A stretch of DNA of 64,000 nt from Chlorokybus atmophyticus (Eukaryota; Streptophyta; Chlorokybophyceae; Chlorokybales; Chlorokybaceae), in contig RHPI01003389.1 in assembly GCA_009103225.1 (NCBI GenBank), positions 749,559-813,558 of the forward strand, read 5' to 3'. Each line of letters opens with the position of its first letter. Positions within the stretch are counted from its first letter, which is position 1. Below the pieces are notes generated by a model. That model was not told the origin of the DNA, did no database searches, and worked only from the letters and a program-made list of their open reading frames with translations. This document shows, piece after piece, positions 13,527 to 24,400 of the stretch. The translations under genes were made by a program, and so were the position numbers.

Positions 13527-16283
13527 TCAAGCCTGGACTATGTACAAGGCGGACACCTTTGCTTTATCGACGACAGCTGTGAAGTTGATTCTGAGCGTTC
13601 CATCCACAACTTTCACCAGTGGGAATCGCTGGTACACGGCGCGGAACTGCCCCTTAGCCGCGGCGAAGATGTCGTAGTTGGACAGACTCCGCGTGTTCTC
13701 GACGTCGACGTTGAACTGACGGCGACCCGCGACGGACCAGTAGTTCTCGGACCACATCAGAGTCACGTTGTAAGAAGCGGGATGAGAGAGGACGGGGACG
13801 GAGTATGAGAAAGACTTGCCGAAACGGTCGGTCTGGAATAGGAGACAACAAGTGAGTGGAGAGAGCGAGTGGGTGGAGTGAACGAGAGACTTCTCTCGTT
13901 GAGGGAGAGCATGCGTGCATGTGCGCACACGCGTGCAGACGCGCATGCATGCGCGCACACATACATCCCATGTGTGTGTGCGCGCATGCGTGTAGAGATA
14001 CAGCGACCAAGGGAGGCAAGTACAAGCCAAAAGCATTCACATACCTGAAAGAGCGCTGTTTGGTTTGCGAGGCAGTTGACAATGGCGTTGTTCACTTTGG
14101 ATATCGAGCCTCCGCTGAAGTAGCTATCCGCCTGGTTGACAACGATGACACAAAGTGAGCACACATGCACATCAACGATACGAAGCCACAATTAGACTTG
14201 GCATTGCTCCACTCACCACCCACTTCACGCGGTTTACGTCCGTAAACGCTGGCCCGCCCACATTGATCGCGAGCCGAAACTTTGGTGGACACACCTGAAG
14301 TGCATCAGGGTGGTCACTTATTGTGAAATTTGGTTGATGCGCGAGCGTTGTTGTTATGGTGTGTAGGCAGTGTAATATGTGACGACATGTTGTGCACATG
14401 TCACTCGCATGCATTGTGACATGCTGTAAGCATGTTCTTGTGTGTACACAACACGAGGTATACATGTTGCGTTACGTACAGAACAACAACGACAACATGT
14501 TGCTGTGTTATGCATGCATGCACCAACAATGATGAAACAGCACACCTGTTTCAAGCACGTGAGCCCGGACACATATTTCTTGATCATGGGAATGGTGTCT
14601 TGGGGTCTGAACGCATTGGCACCCGTGATCCATGGATTCATTGTGTACAACGGGTCCGTGATGTGCACCGCACTGTCATAACAACCAATCAGTCAGTAGT
14701 GATGTTGGTTATATATCTTGAGTAGAGTGTGCCAAAGTCCTCTCATACCTGTAGGTGTGGCCGAGCTCGTGCGCAGAGAGGTCCGTCTGCTCTGTCCAGG
14801 GACGACCTTTTGAGTGCACGAGAGAGAAGCCGTAGTACTGGTCGCACATGGTCCCCACCCTGAGACAGAGAGTGAGTGTGCAGGCGGACGGGCACGTGTG
14901 TGTGTGTGTGTGTGCATGTGCGCGCGCGGAAGCGTACAAGCACTTGTTCTCACAATCGTGTTCGTGCGCGTGCATGCGTGTGCACATATGTGCGTGTGTG
15001 CGTTCCCTGTGGTTGTACACATATGCATGCATGCACTGCACTGCACTGCACTGCACACGCATGGCATGCATGTGTGCGTGCTCCTGTCTGAATGCAGTAC
15101 ACTTGGCAAAAAATGGCTCACCACATGACTGCGTGAAGAAACGCATGAGTGATGATGTCTTACCATGCGTTGCCAACTCTGCCATCAGCCATCGTGACCG
15201 AAGTCAGCAGCTGTGCTGCATCCCTTGCCACATCCCAGTGCTCCTGTTGCCACCTGATCAAGAACAAGCAGTATGTTGGCATATTGATTTCTCATCTCAA
15301 GTGACAACCCCACCCCAACATTATCAACACACACCTGTCGGTGAATTGCTGGAGAAGGGTGTCGGGGTCCGTGCTGTCGTAGTAGTCCGTGGCAGGCGAG
15401 GTGGACACGATGACGGTAGACACAACATGTGTCAACTGAACGTCACGCTCGTACTCGACGTTGATGCCCTGCACAACCCTCGACACGAAGTCCACTACAC
15501 CCTGCGACAAGAAGTTGTTGTTGTTGTTGTTGGGTGCTGTGCGTGTGTGTCTCTCGTGTGTCTTGTAATGTGCTTACTTGGACTGATTTGAACAAGTTGT
15601 AGTAGCCAGAGTCTGCCTCAAAAGCCAGGCTGGCTTGCATGAAGCACCCTGGTGATGGTGTTGTTGTGGTTGTTGTTGTTGCCTGTATCGTTGCTGATAA
15701 TGTTGATGTGGTCGCTGATAATGATGTTGTTACTGTTGATGTGGGACGTGGGGGTCGTGGAGGGTTTTGGCAACGGGCTTGGCCGGCGGAGGGGGAGAGC
15801 AACATGCGCGATTGATGTTGATTGTGGTTGGGGTGTTGTGAGTGTCTTTGTTTCCGGTAAACAGCGTGCGGGATCCTTCCCTCACTATCAACCTGATACA
15901 CAGATGCATAAGCACAACCAACCAGGGGTGGATGTTACGACATGCACACACAGTGTGTGGGGGTGGTGGTTGTGGTGGTGGTGTACCGTTGTGATGCCAG
16001 CAAGGGGTTCAATGAAGAAGTAGCTGTCACCATTGCTGTTGTCGTTGTTGTCATCATCCACCATGCCGGCCACGACAGCGTACACGCCCTCGCCTTTGTG
16101 GTGGCTCGCGCGCACGGAGCTACCTGGCACACCCCTGACAGACCCGCACAGGGTCCTCTCCTCCCCTGGGTCGTGCTCCTCCAGGGTCCCATCCTCCCTC
16201 CTAACCAGCACCTGCCAGGGAGAGACGCTCTGTATGTGTGTGTGTGCCCGTGCGTGCGTGCGTCCGTCCGTGCGCGTGCATGA

Positions 16284-16325
<42 letters not shown>

Positions 16326-16644
16326 CAAACACGTGTGACAACACCACCCTGGCACCCACCTTAAATGCTTTGCTCCGCACTGAGCAGGGTGCCAGATCAA
16401 GGGTGCGCAGTGTCCCTGCCAGGTTTATCTCCAAGTTGGTTGTGTGGCTCAGCGGAGGGACGCTCAGGTGAACCACCGTGCTGTCAGGCGTTGAGACTTG
16501 TTCTGTGAGGAGTGACCGCGCATTGCCTCGCAAGCGATGCGTGTGAGCGTCTGCTGTTGTCAACGACAGGACTGACAGCGCCAGCAACACCATCAGAGAC
16601 ACCCTCAGCGACACCCTCAGGGACATGGTCGCTGCCGCAGGCAT
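13527..16644 (-). CDS. Secreted metzincin (M12B/reprolysin-like) metalloprotease with C-terminal malectin domain
   Basis: Predicted secreted zinc endopeptidase with a carbohydrate-binding-type module. Exon 1 (16360-16644) starts MPAAATMSLRV and encodes a signal peptide (Leu/Val-rich, ending near TTADA). A second in-frame Met at 16626 is equally possible. Exon 2 is 15987-16211. Further readable exons are about 15578-15648, 15292-15480, 15164-15250, 14749-14859, 14546-14672, 14217-14294, 14045-14131 and 13527-13832. The exon 14749-14859 ends in HELGHTY and splices (AG|T) to SAVHITDPLYTMNPW, giving HELGHTYSAVH plus a likely Met-turn. It is therefore HExxHxxSxxH, with Ser where metzincins usually have Gly. 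The last three exons form a malectin domain: LAINVGGPAFTD, ADSYFSGG, RFGKSFSYSVPV and LSNYDIFAAA. Several exons between 15290 and 15900 have uncertain edges because of GTT repeats. Confidence 0.85.
15658..15740. repeat. Interrupted (GTT/GAT)n triplet tract in metzincin intron
   Basis: A run of GTTGTT/GTTGAT triplets inside an intron of the metzincin gene makes the neighbouring exon edges hard to place. Similar GTT tracts occur at 15511-15532, 16031-16055, 30007-30031 and 30960-30990. Confidence 0.7.
16285..16323. repeat. (TG)n dinucleotide microsatellite in intron 1 of the metzincin gene
   Basis: An uninterrupted TG/GT run lies in the intron between exon 1 (16360-16644) and exon 2 (15987-16211). 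Other alternating purine-pyrimidine words surround it. Confidence 0.85.
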
Positions 16645-16920
16645 GGCTGGGTGGAGCCGCGTGGCCCTCCGTGAAGGACGTCAGTCACATGCAGACTTGC
16701 ATTACACACGCAGACGTAACAACGGACTACAAATAATGCCACCGTCACCGCTGTCGACAGCGACCAGACCCACACAACCACCGCCGCCGCCGCTAAGGAC
16801 CGTGTCAACGTGCAGCTCCTGTTGCAAGGCGTGTCCGGCAACGTTGCTGCTACACGTCAGTGACTGGCACCCTTTACTACTGGTATGGTATGGTCCTCTT
16901 GTTGGCCTGATGCCATCATG

Positions 16921-16995
16921 ACGGTCTGGTCTGGTCCAATTTAGGGCCTGGTCTCCTTCTGGCCTGGTCTGGCCTGGTCTGGTCTGGTCTGGCCA
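16921..16995. repeat. CTGGT/CTGGC pentamer-like repeat
   Basis: Repeated CTGGTCTGG and CTGGCCTGG words lie about 280-350 bp upstream of the metzincin start codon. One TTTAGGG word is embedded near 16942. Confidence 0.65.
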
Positions 16996-17492
16996 GCTCT
17001 CTCTCAGAGAGAGGCTCTCTGTGTGGCCGAGCGTAACGCCGACACCCTCCAGTTACGCCGTCTGTACGTGCAGTTACGGCGCTAGCGGCTGCATCGGCGC
17101 GGCGTGCCGCGCACGACGTCCGCCGTCCACTTGGTGACAACATAGCATCCAACGGCTTGAATGCTTGTGCGCCGCAATGATGTGGATAAAGATGTCTGAC
17201 GTGCATTGATTGTGCGAAACGGCGCGGTGAGCCCTGTCCCGTTGTGCCACAAATTGGTGGAAGTGTGCAGCATGCACAACGGTCATTGCTGCGTGCACTA
17301 CCGATGGCAGATGGCAGCACTGACAGGTGCCCCAGCAATCCATAGCGGACAATGGGGTTCGTTGCCGACTACAAGTCGGTCAGCGCCGCGGGTCAAAGCC
17401 TACGTTTCCACAATCATGATATGTGACATCACGCGACTGGGGATGTATCTAGCGGAGCACGTGAGTGCTGGTGGCACGGTCACTCCTGTGAC

Positions 17493-17519
17493 CAGCAGGA
17501 CAGGAGTCCTGTCCTGCTG
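17493..17519. repeat. Perfect inverted repeat, 13-nt arms, 1-nt centre
   Basis: The arms 17493-17505 and 17507-17519 are exact reverse complements around one G (CAGCAGGACAGGA type). This is intergenic DNA. Confidence 0.85.
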
Positions 17520-17868
17520 ACGACGGCTATTCCGGATCGGCAAGTAGGGCTCGGTCGTGCATGCTGAGTTGACCGCTCTCGAGTGCAGAGTGACAGGTAG
17601 TGTGACCGATGCTGCTCGGGCAGGGCAGCAGACTGCCGAATCGAAGCATCGTTGCCAGTATAGCCCGATAATGCTAATGCCCGGGTAAAGTGACGGGCCA
17701 ATGCAATGCGACGGTACTGGGGATGACTCATGTTACAAGAGCGCCACAGACATGCACCCCACAGGCAGTACTTTGCTGTGCGTGACATGTGTCACACACA
17801 ATGTGTGAATGCTCAATAGTGCAAGAATGTGTGCAAATGCTCATGCCCAACACCAAAGTCTATAGCAT

Positions 17869-17915
17869 TATATGCATAAAGTACATCAAGTCACTTGATG
17901 TACTTTATGCATATA
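17869..17915. repeat. Perfect inverted repeat, 23-nt arms, 1-nt centre
   Basis: The arms 17869-17891 and 17893-17915 are exact reverse complements around one C. The arm begins TATATGCATAAAGTACATC. The 3' arm runs straight into TATATAAAAGGG, which looks TATA-like. No flanking duplication typical of a MITE is obvious. Confidence 0.9.
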
Positions 17916-18821
17916 TAAAAGGGTATGGTCAAACCGCACTGCTGTCAAATCTGTGCAGGTGGTGTGGAAGACAGTAAGGAGTGGTATTTGATGGCACATA
18001 GCAACATCTGTACCATTTGATGAAGAAAAGGATGGACACCCGCACAACAACCAACAGGTAAGTACAGGTGAGTGCGAGGTAAGCATATGCGGGAATCAAA
18101 TTACCTGCCCGCATACGCGTCATTGTCCACTCTAGCACTGCCTCTGCAACATGCTACGTGCATAGGAGCTGTTGTTGCCAATGATGCATGTGATTGCCTA
18201 ATGGTACCAACTATCCAATGGCCTGCAGCCATGTTGTGGGGGTGCCGTTGCGCAGGGTATATCACACCGGAGGGTGGACGTGTAACGGCGGGGCCCAGTC
18301 TGTTGCAATCAGCATTGTTCACGTCGCCATTGTCATCGTCGTCTCCTCCTACTGATGCTGCCAAGCCCCGGCCTTCATACCCACGCCTCTGCTGCGCAAA
18401 TGGTGATTCCCATCTTTCCCTTTCCTGCCTGCCCGACCTTGCATTACTGTCCAGTGGTCTAAGAGTGTCGTATGAGTGACGTAGCACTGCCCTTTAAGTT
18501 GTTTAATATGCTTTGCTTGCTTGTGCCTAGCTGCTGACGTTGAGTGTGTTGCACAACTTGGCATTTAAGCTTTATATGATCACATGTGTCTTTGATGCGA
18601 GTTGTGTCTATAAGGTGCATATTGGCATAAAACTACGTTGTAATTTGCCAAAATTCTAATATGCAGCATTTAATAACGAATAAGCATAAACGCGTGTTTA
18701 ATTATATTTTGATGCTACGTAAAACGCTAAATAACTCATGTAAAGTATAGCTATGCTGCAAACACGGCAACAGTAAATGATCATTGTTGGTAGCAGGGCA
18801 ATGCATAAAGATGATGTCCAA

Positions 18822-18847
18822 GACATGTGGGCTTGAGCCCACATGTC
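18822..18847. repeat. Perfect inverted repeat, 12-nt arms, 2-nt spacer
   Basis: The arms 18822-18833 (GACATGTGGGCT) and 18836-18847 are exact reverse complements. The element lies 22 bp before a second hairpin. Confidence 0.85.
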
Positions 18848-18869
18848 GTGAGCTAAAAGTCTTAGAACC

Positions 18870-18900
18870 TAGGTTTTCATTTGCATCGAATGAAAACCTA
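18870..18900. repeat. Perfect inverted repeat, 12-nt arms, 7-nt loop
   Basis: The arms 18870-18881 (TAGGTTTTCATT) and 18889-18900 are exact reverse complements, separated by TGCATCG. Confidence 0.85.
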
Positions 18901-19279
18901 CATATGATGCAATAAGGCAAACCACATGATGCATATAAATACATTGGTTTGTGGACTTAATCAACGATAATAATGCAGGTATTGGCAACATGATTGTTAT
19001 GCTTACTTAACCGCTTAGGGATTCCCTCGAAACTAGATTAAGAAATAAGAAAAACGCAATTGCAACGCACAGCACTATCATAAACATTACATTACTTTAT
19101 CCGAATCGACCATTATTTGAATCATAAAAGATTTGTAATTTTTATGTCAAATATGCCAGCCTGGTTGCATTTTGCATTTTTTGTAAGGTTTATACTGCAG
19201 AGGCCCTCCGCAAGTGTTGATGTGTAATTAACCGGCCGAATTTATATTTGCAGCGGCGTAATTACCCCCCCCTTCCCCC

Positions 19280-19448
19280 NNNNNNNNNNNNNNNNNNNNN
19301 NNNNNNNNNNNNNNNNNNNNNNNNNNNNNNNNNNNNNNNNNNNNNNNNNNNNNNNNNNNNNNNNNNNNNNNNNNNNNNNNNNNNNNNNNNNNNNNNNNNN
19401 NNNNNNNNNNNNNNNNNNNNNNNNNNNNNNNNNNNNNNNNNNNNNNNN
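19280..19448. other. Assembly gap (169 N)
   Basis: An N run flanked by C-tracts on both sides, presumably a collapsed low-complexity CCCTT repeat that could not be assembled. Confidence 0.95.
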
Positions 19449-21465
19449 CCTTCCCCCCGCTCTCCTTCATCTTGCCCTCTCATAATCTACCCGATATAGT
19501 GACCACGATGTCTGAAGGCATTTTGTCATTACACGGAGGTGTCGTTATTTTGGGGTAGTGACGGACGGTCACTAAAACGCACTAATGTTAAATAGTAACC
19601 ATCTGTCGTTGCAACGAGGGATTAATTATCAACATATAATATTGAATATAAAAAAAGCAAGATATGCATTGCACCAAGAGGGGGGACATCCGGACATCCG
19701 GACATCTTTATGCACTGACAATTGATCATTACATCGAAGTGTTCATGCCATTCCATGTAGTGACAACTGGTCAGTACAACGAGGTTTGCAAACCCTAATC
19801 AATGCATTTCATACGTGTTGCCCTTTTTATGGTGACGCTCCCAACTAACACCGATTATCCGTACAGGGAGTGTGATACGCATCACAAAGGGGGAGATTTG
19901 CCTAATGTTAAATGTCAATATTTTGTCAATACTAAGAGGGTGTCGTAAGAAAGAGTGATTACAGCGAGGTTTGACTGTGTCTCCCCTTAATATATGCATA
20001 AGCTGTTATAAGTGACATCATACGAATTCGGACGATACACATTGCGCGCTTGTCATGTGTGTAAGTTGTGTTATATGATATTTTAATTTGACTCACAAGA
20101 TGTAATACTCAATATATTATACAACATACAAACAAAGTTAAGAATCTTGTTACCTAAAGTGATCTGGAAACATTATTAATTTTTGTATAAGCATTTCTGT
20201 GACAATTGCTGCAAGATCCGCAAATTATAGGGTATAGCATGCGTCAAACATACATAGATTTGCATGTATGCGTTGTACTTTGCATCTTTTGTACACATAC
20301 ACACTGCTGCTCGTGTGTTGCACAGGTAATCAACCAACAATACGCATGTATGCATGCCTAACGGGGAGGTCTAGAGTAGGGTAGTGTGGTAGGTAAACAG
20401 GCAGTCAATATAGCCCGGTGGTGGTGTATGTGACTGTGTTTGCATGCTGGTTGGTATGCTATGCTGTTTTGACGTCATGCATGTCGCCAATTGTCTCGCG
20501 CATATCCTGTACGTACACGGGTGTGCCGCTAGCTTGGAATACGTGATGAAATGCAAGTAGCATGTGCTACATACACATGACCGCAACCATCCAGGGAGCC
20601 AAGTCGCGCAGGGAGTCCGTGCCTGCCGTACATGCATGCGTGCTAACCGAAACCCTAAGACCGGAGTCAACTGCGCGATAGCGGGCGGGAGGTGGTGGCA
20701 GGGATGTGGGCGGAGGAGGAGGGGGAGTCCGTGTGGGTCTGCTGCTGCTGCTGGCATCGCTGCAAGGATGGAAGCGCTGACCAGCCGTGGTGCATGTGAT
20801 TGGACATGCATGCATGCTTGGCTAACTGGGTTTTGGGCTGTAGTGTAGGTAGGTAGCTTAGAGTGTACATAGCCCGGTGGTTATCAAACTTGGTTGGAAT
20901 GTCACGTATGTTACAAAGCCGTGCAATGGTGAGTCACATGCACACCATTGCATATATTCTACATACTGACATACCACGAACTATACGCCATACTGACCGG
21001 AGGTGCAAGTCTTCTTGAAACACATGATCTTTACATGTATCGCTATCGCACAAACCAATCTGACATCGTGTCCACATGTCAATTGCGATTGGTTGCAGTG
21101 CGACCATCAAAACTGCATGTAGCTGAGGCAGGGTTTCCCACTGGAAAACAACCTTGTGCCAATGGGCATCACGCCAACACTTACAATTCCAGTCTATCTG
21201 GTGGTTTTGATGCCACCTTTCACCCATACACTCTGCCGGGAAGTCAATGCTCTCTGTCGGCGCATTGCGTGCGGGAGAATTAGCTGCTCACAACCCACCG
21301 CTTTGTAGTTGTATACATCTGGCATGCACCACCAAAAGCATCGTAATGGTGTTACATCGCAACCAATGCGACAACCAATTCAGCAAGACCAGTGCAGCAG
21401 CAAATGCAGCATGGGAATGCATGGTACGAAAGAAACATGTACACAACCGCACACAAAAGCAGGCT

Positions 21466-24400
21466 TTACAAGGGAAACTCCTGAGCTAGCCTCTGGACAT
21501 CCCGCGCATCCATCGCCACATTGAGATCAGTACGCTCGGCGCAGCTCAGCGATATCCGCAAGTAGCCCCATACATTCTCGGCGTGGGGGTTCATCTCAAG
21601 GGCACGCACATAGTACGCTGCGGACTCCTCATACCGCCCCTGGTTAGCATATCCGATGCCCATGTTGGACCAAGCACGCACATAGTTGGGCTTCAGGTTG
21701 AGGGCCTGCTGGTACGCATCTACGGCCTCGGCACTGCGGGAGCTGTTGGCTTTGGTAGCACCAAGCTTGTTCCACAGCGAATAGTCGCGTGGCTTCAACT
21801 CTAAAGCTCGCTCAAAGGCATCGATGGCGCCGCTGTAGTTGCGAGACAGGTTGTACAAGACGCCCAACACCGTGTGCACGTCCGCATCGCCGGGATGCAA
21901 CTCAGCGGCTTGCGAGAAGAGACGTATGACTTCTGCAACATTGGTTCTATCCACCTGATCGGTTGCCAAGCCTCCATACCTGCATGCAAAGTAAGCTATC
22001 AGTGACAGCATACAAATTGAAATACCAGGACAACCTGTATCAGACTTGCATGCTTGACGGCTTAGAAAGGTCCGCTACATAAAAGCATACACCACAAGGC
22101 TGTGCGCACGCAATGAGACAGGAGTGGTCAAGTGAACAAATTCAATCCTCAAAAACACTACATCCCTTGACACAAGCTTAGAGGCCTACATGATCTTCAG
22201 CAAACTGTGCAAGAGCACACTTGTGCAAGATATGTACACCAACAGATGCGCCAGCAAATCATGTGCGGCAAGCCCATAAGGCTTGCGTACACACAATCAT
22301 TGTAACAAAGGCGACGAAGTATACTGCCAATGGAAGTTGAGAAAAGTTGACAGTGCATACCGCTGATGGTGTTGTAGCCAGGCAGTAAGGTAACCCAACG
22401 CTTCTTTCTGGTCAAGCTCGTTGGTGTGCGACACGCCTAGGCTCAACAGCACTTCAAGGTTGGAGGGGTCCACCCGCAGCGCGCGGGTCATCGCGCTGAT
22501 GGCCTGAATGTCATCGTCGTTCTCGGCATTGGCAATGCCCAGCAACCTCCAGCCATCCATGCTCTCCGGATTTTTTTGGACCTTCACACAGTATGCAACA
22601 GGTCAGACTCTATGCATGCCCTTTGAACAAGCTGCAACCAAGCACTGATCTTCATAAACAGGTCAGCATACAGACAATGTACTTGACCAATGCAAGACTA
22701 GTCATTATGGTATAATGTGAACAACAAGCATGCCTCAGCTTCCAAGGCCAGCACTGCCTCGTTAAGCACGCCACTGCGAAACAGCTCCTGACCCTCTCGC
22801 AATGGCTCTGGATGTGTCAAGTATGGATTGTCTTTGGCAAAACGATACTGCCACTTTGACTCCGCCTGCAAGTTAAAGCACAGCGAGTTCAAGTTGATTT
22901 GTGATTACCAATGATGTATACAACTGACGGCAGGCAGCTTGCTATGCCAGTTGGATGCAAGAGGCAACTGCAGCTTAACCTGTTCAATATCGTTCCAAAC
23001 AGTATCCCATTCCTGCGTGGCATCAGCAACTGAGTTGCTGAACTGCTCAACCCACGCATCCGACGTGTCTTCAATGCCGTTGAACTCATCAACCCACTGA
23101 TTGCCAGAGGGCTGACTTCTTTCAAACTCGGACGCCCAGTCATTGGCACCAGGAACCTTCACCAACATAGGGTGTCAAAGGTAATGTATGATACAAGGTA
23201 TTGGTAGAATGGCTGCCAAATGTCATGTCCGCGTACCCTTTGAGCTTGGAACTGCGCTGCCCAGTCGCCATCAGTGCGTTGCTGCGCAAACTCGTGTGCC
23301 CAGTCCTGAGCAGCAGGTCTTTCCACAGCCTTGTTGTCCTCTAGCGCAATCTCACCACGACTCATTTTGGACACAAACTTGAGGAAGTTGGAGTTCTGCG
23401 CGGCAGAGTGGTTGACTGACAGGCACTGCGCAACGAGATGCAAGTACTGCAACACACATGCAAGCGTGCATGCACTTACTGCAAGGAAAGTGTGATCTAA
23501 TGTTTCACCAAATGATAAGCATTACACATCACACCTGCAACGGGTTGCATGCACAGAGTTGTAATGAATGACCAACGTAGCTTGAGTGCGGGAGCAACCC
23601 TAAATCTGTCTACCTGAAACTTGGGATCCGGGTTTTGTCTCAAGGTATTCTCCAAAGCGCGTGTTTGTTCCATCGCGTGCAGGTTGGCAGCGCTGCTTTG
23701 TAGCCCGTTCGTCTGCGCAAACTCCTGCGCCCAACTCTCCGCCCCGCGCCCTTGATCAAACTCCTCCGCCCAGCCCGCAGCACCGTGTTGTTGGAACTCA
23801 TCCACCCATTGCTGCGCTTGAGGGGCATGATGCATCTGTCATACGCAGAGTGACACAATGCTCGCGATGTGGGTACTTCTAAGCCCATCAGATACAGGTG
23901 CTGAAGACACAGTACACCAATCAACCATACCCGCTGGAAGTCTTGAGCCCACGCATCAGCATTGGCTGCTGCTGCGCGCTCCATATGTTGGGCACGTGTA
24001 GCCTCGTCATACAAGTCATCAAACTGCTAAGGCAGCACCAGGTGGTGTCACCAGTCTACACATGCAATCTGAAGCTTGCTATCAACATGCCGTGAAGTGT
24101 GGTAGTTTCGGTAGTTAGCAGCATGCATGTATGTACCTCCGCAAAGTGTCCAGCTGGCGCTTCCAACCGGCCTTCAATATCCAATGACTGCAACAGCGCA
24201 TTCACCTGGTGCGCAAACAATACTGAGCAACCCATTACCATGAGTTGCTCCCATAGCCAACTGCCACCACCAATGCAAGAATGTTAAATCCTTATATAAC
24301 CACTATGTACTGCACACCTGAGCGTCGGCAAATGCATCGCCCTTGTCAGCAAAGAGATGTCGCCCGACAATGCTTGTGCGATTGCGTATGCGCTCTTTGT

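Larger units (their letters stand above)
16645..21465. other. Long intergenic region (metzincin 5' side to PEX5 3' end), includes assembly gap
   Basis: About 4.8 kb without a recognisable gene. The first 500 bp are GC-rich and hold a CTGGT/CTGGC repeat (about 16921-16995), probably 5' flank of the metzincin gene. Three perfect inverted repeats follow (17493-17519, 17869-17915, 18822-18847), plus a fourth at 18870-18900. From about 18500 to 20350 the DNA is clearly AT-richer. It is interrupted by the N run 19280-19448, which is flanked on both sides by C-rich CCCTTCCCC-type sequence. The open frames here are short, unconserved by eye and lack codon character. Confidence 0.6.

Noticed and set aside
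17869-17915. MITE or miniature transposon
   Set aside because: No clear target-site duplication and no second copy was noticed in the window, so it is reported only as a palindrome.
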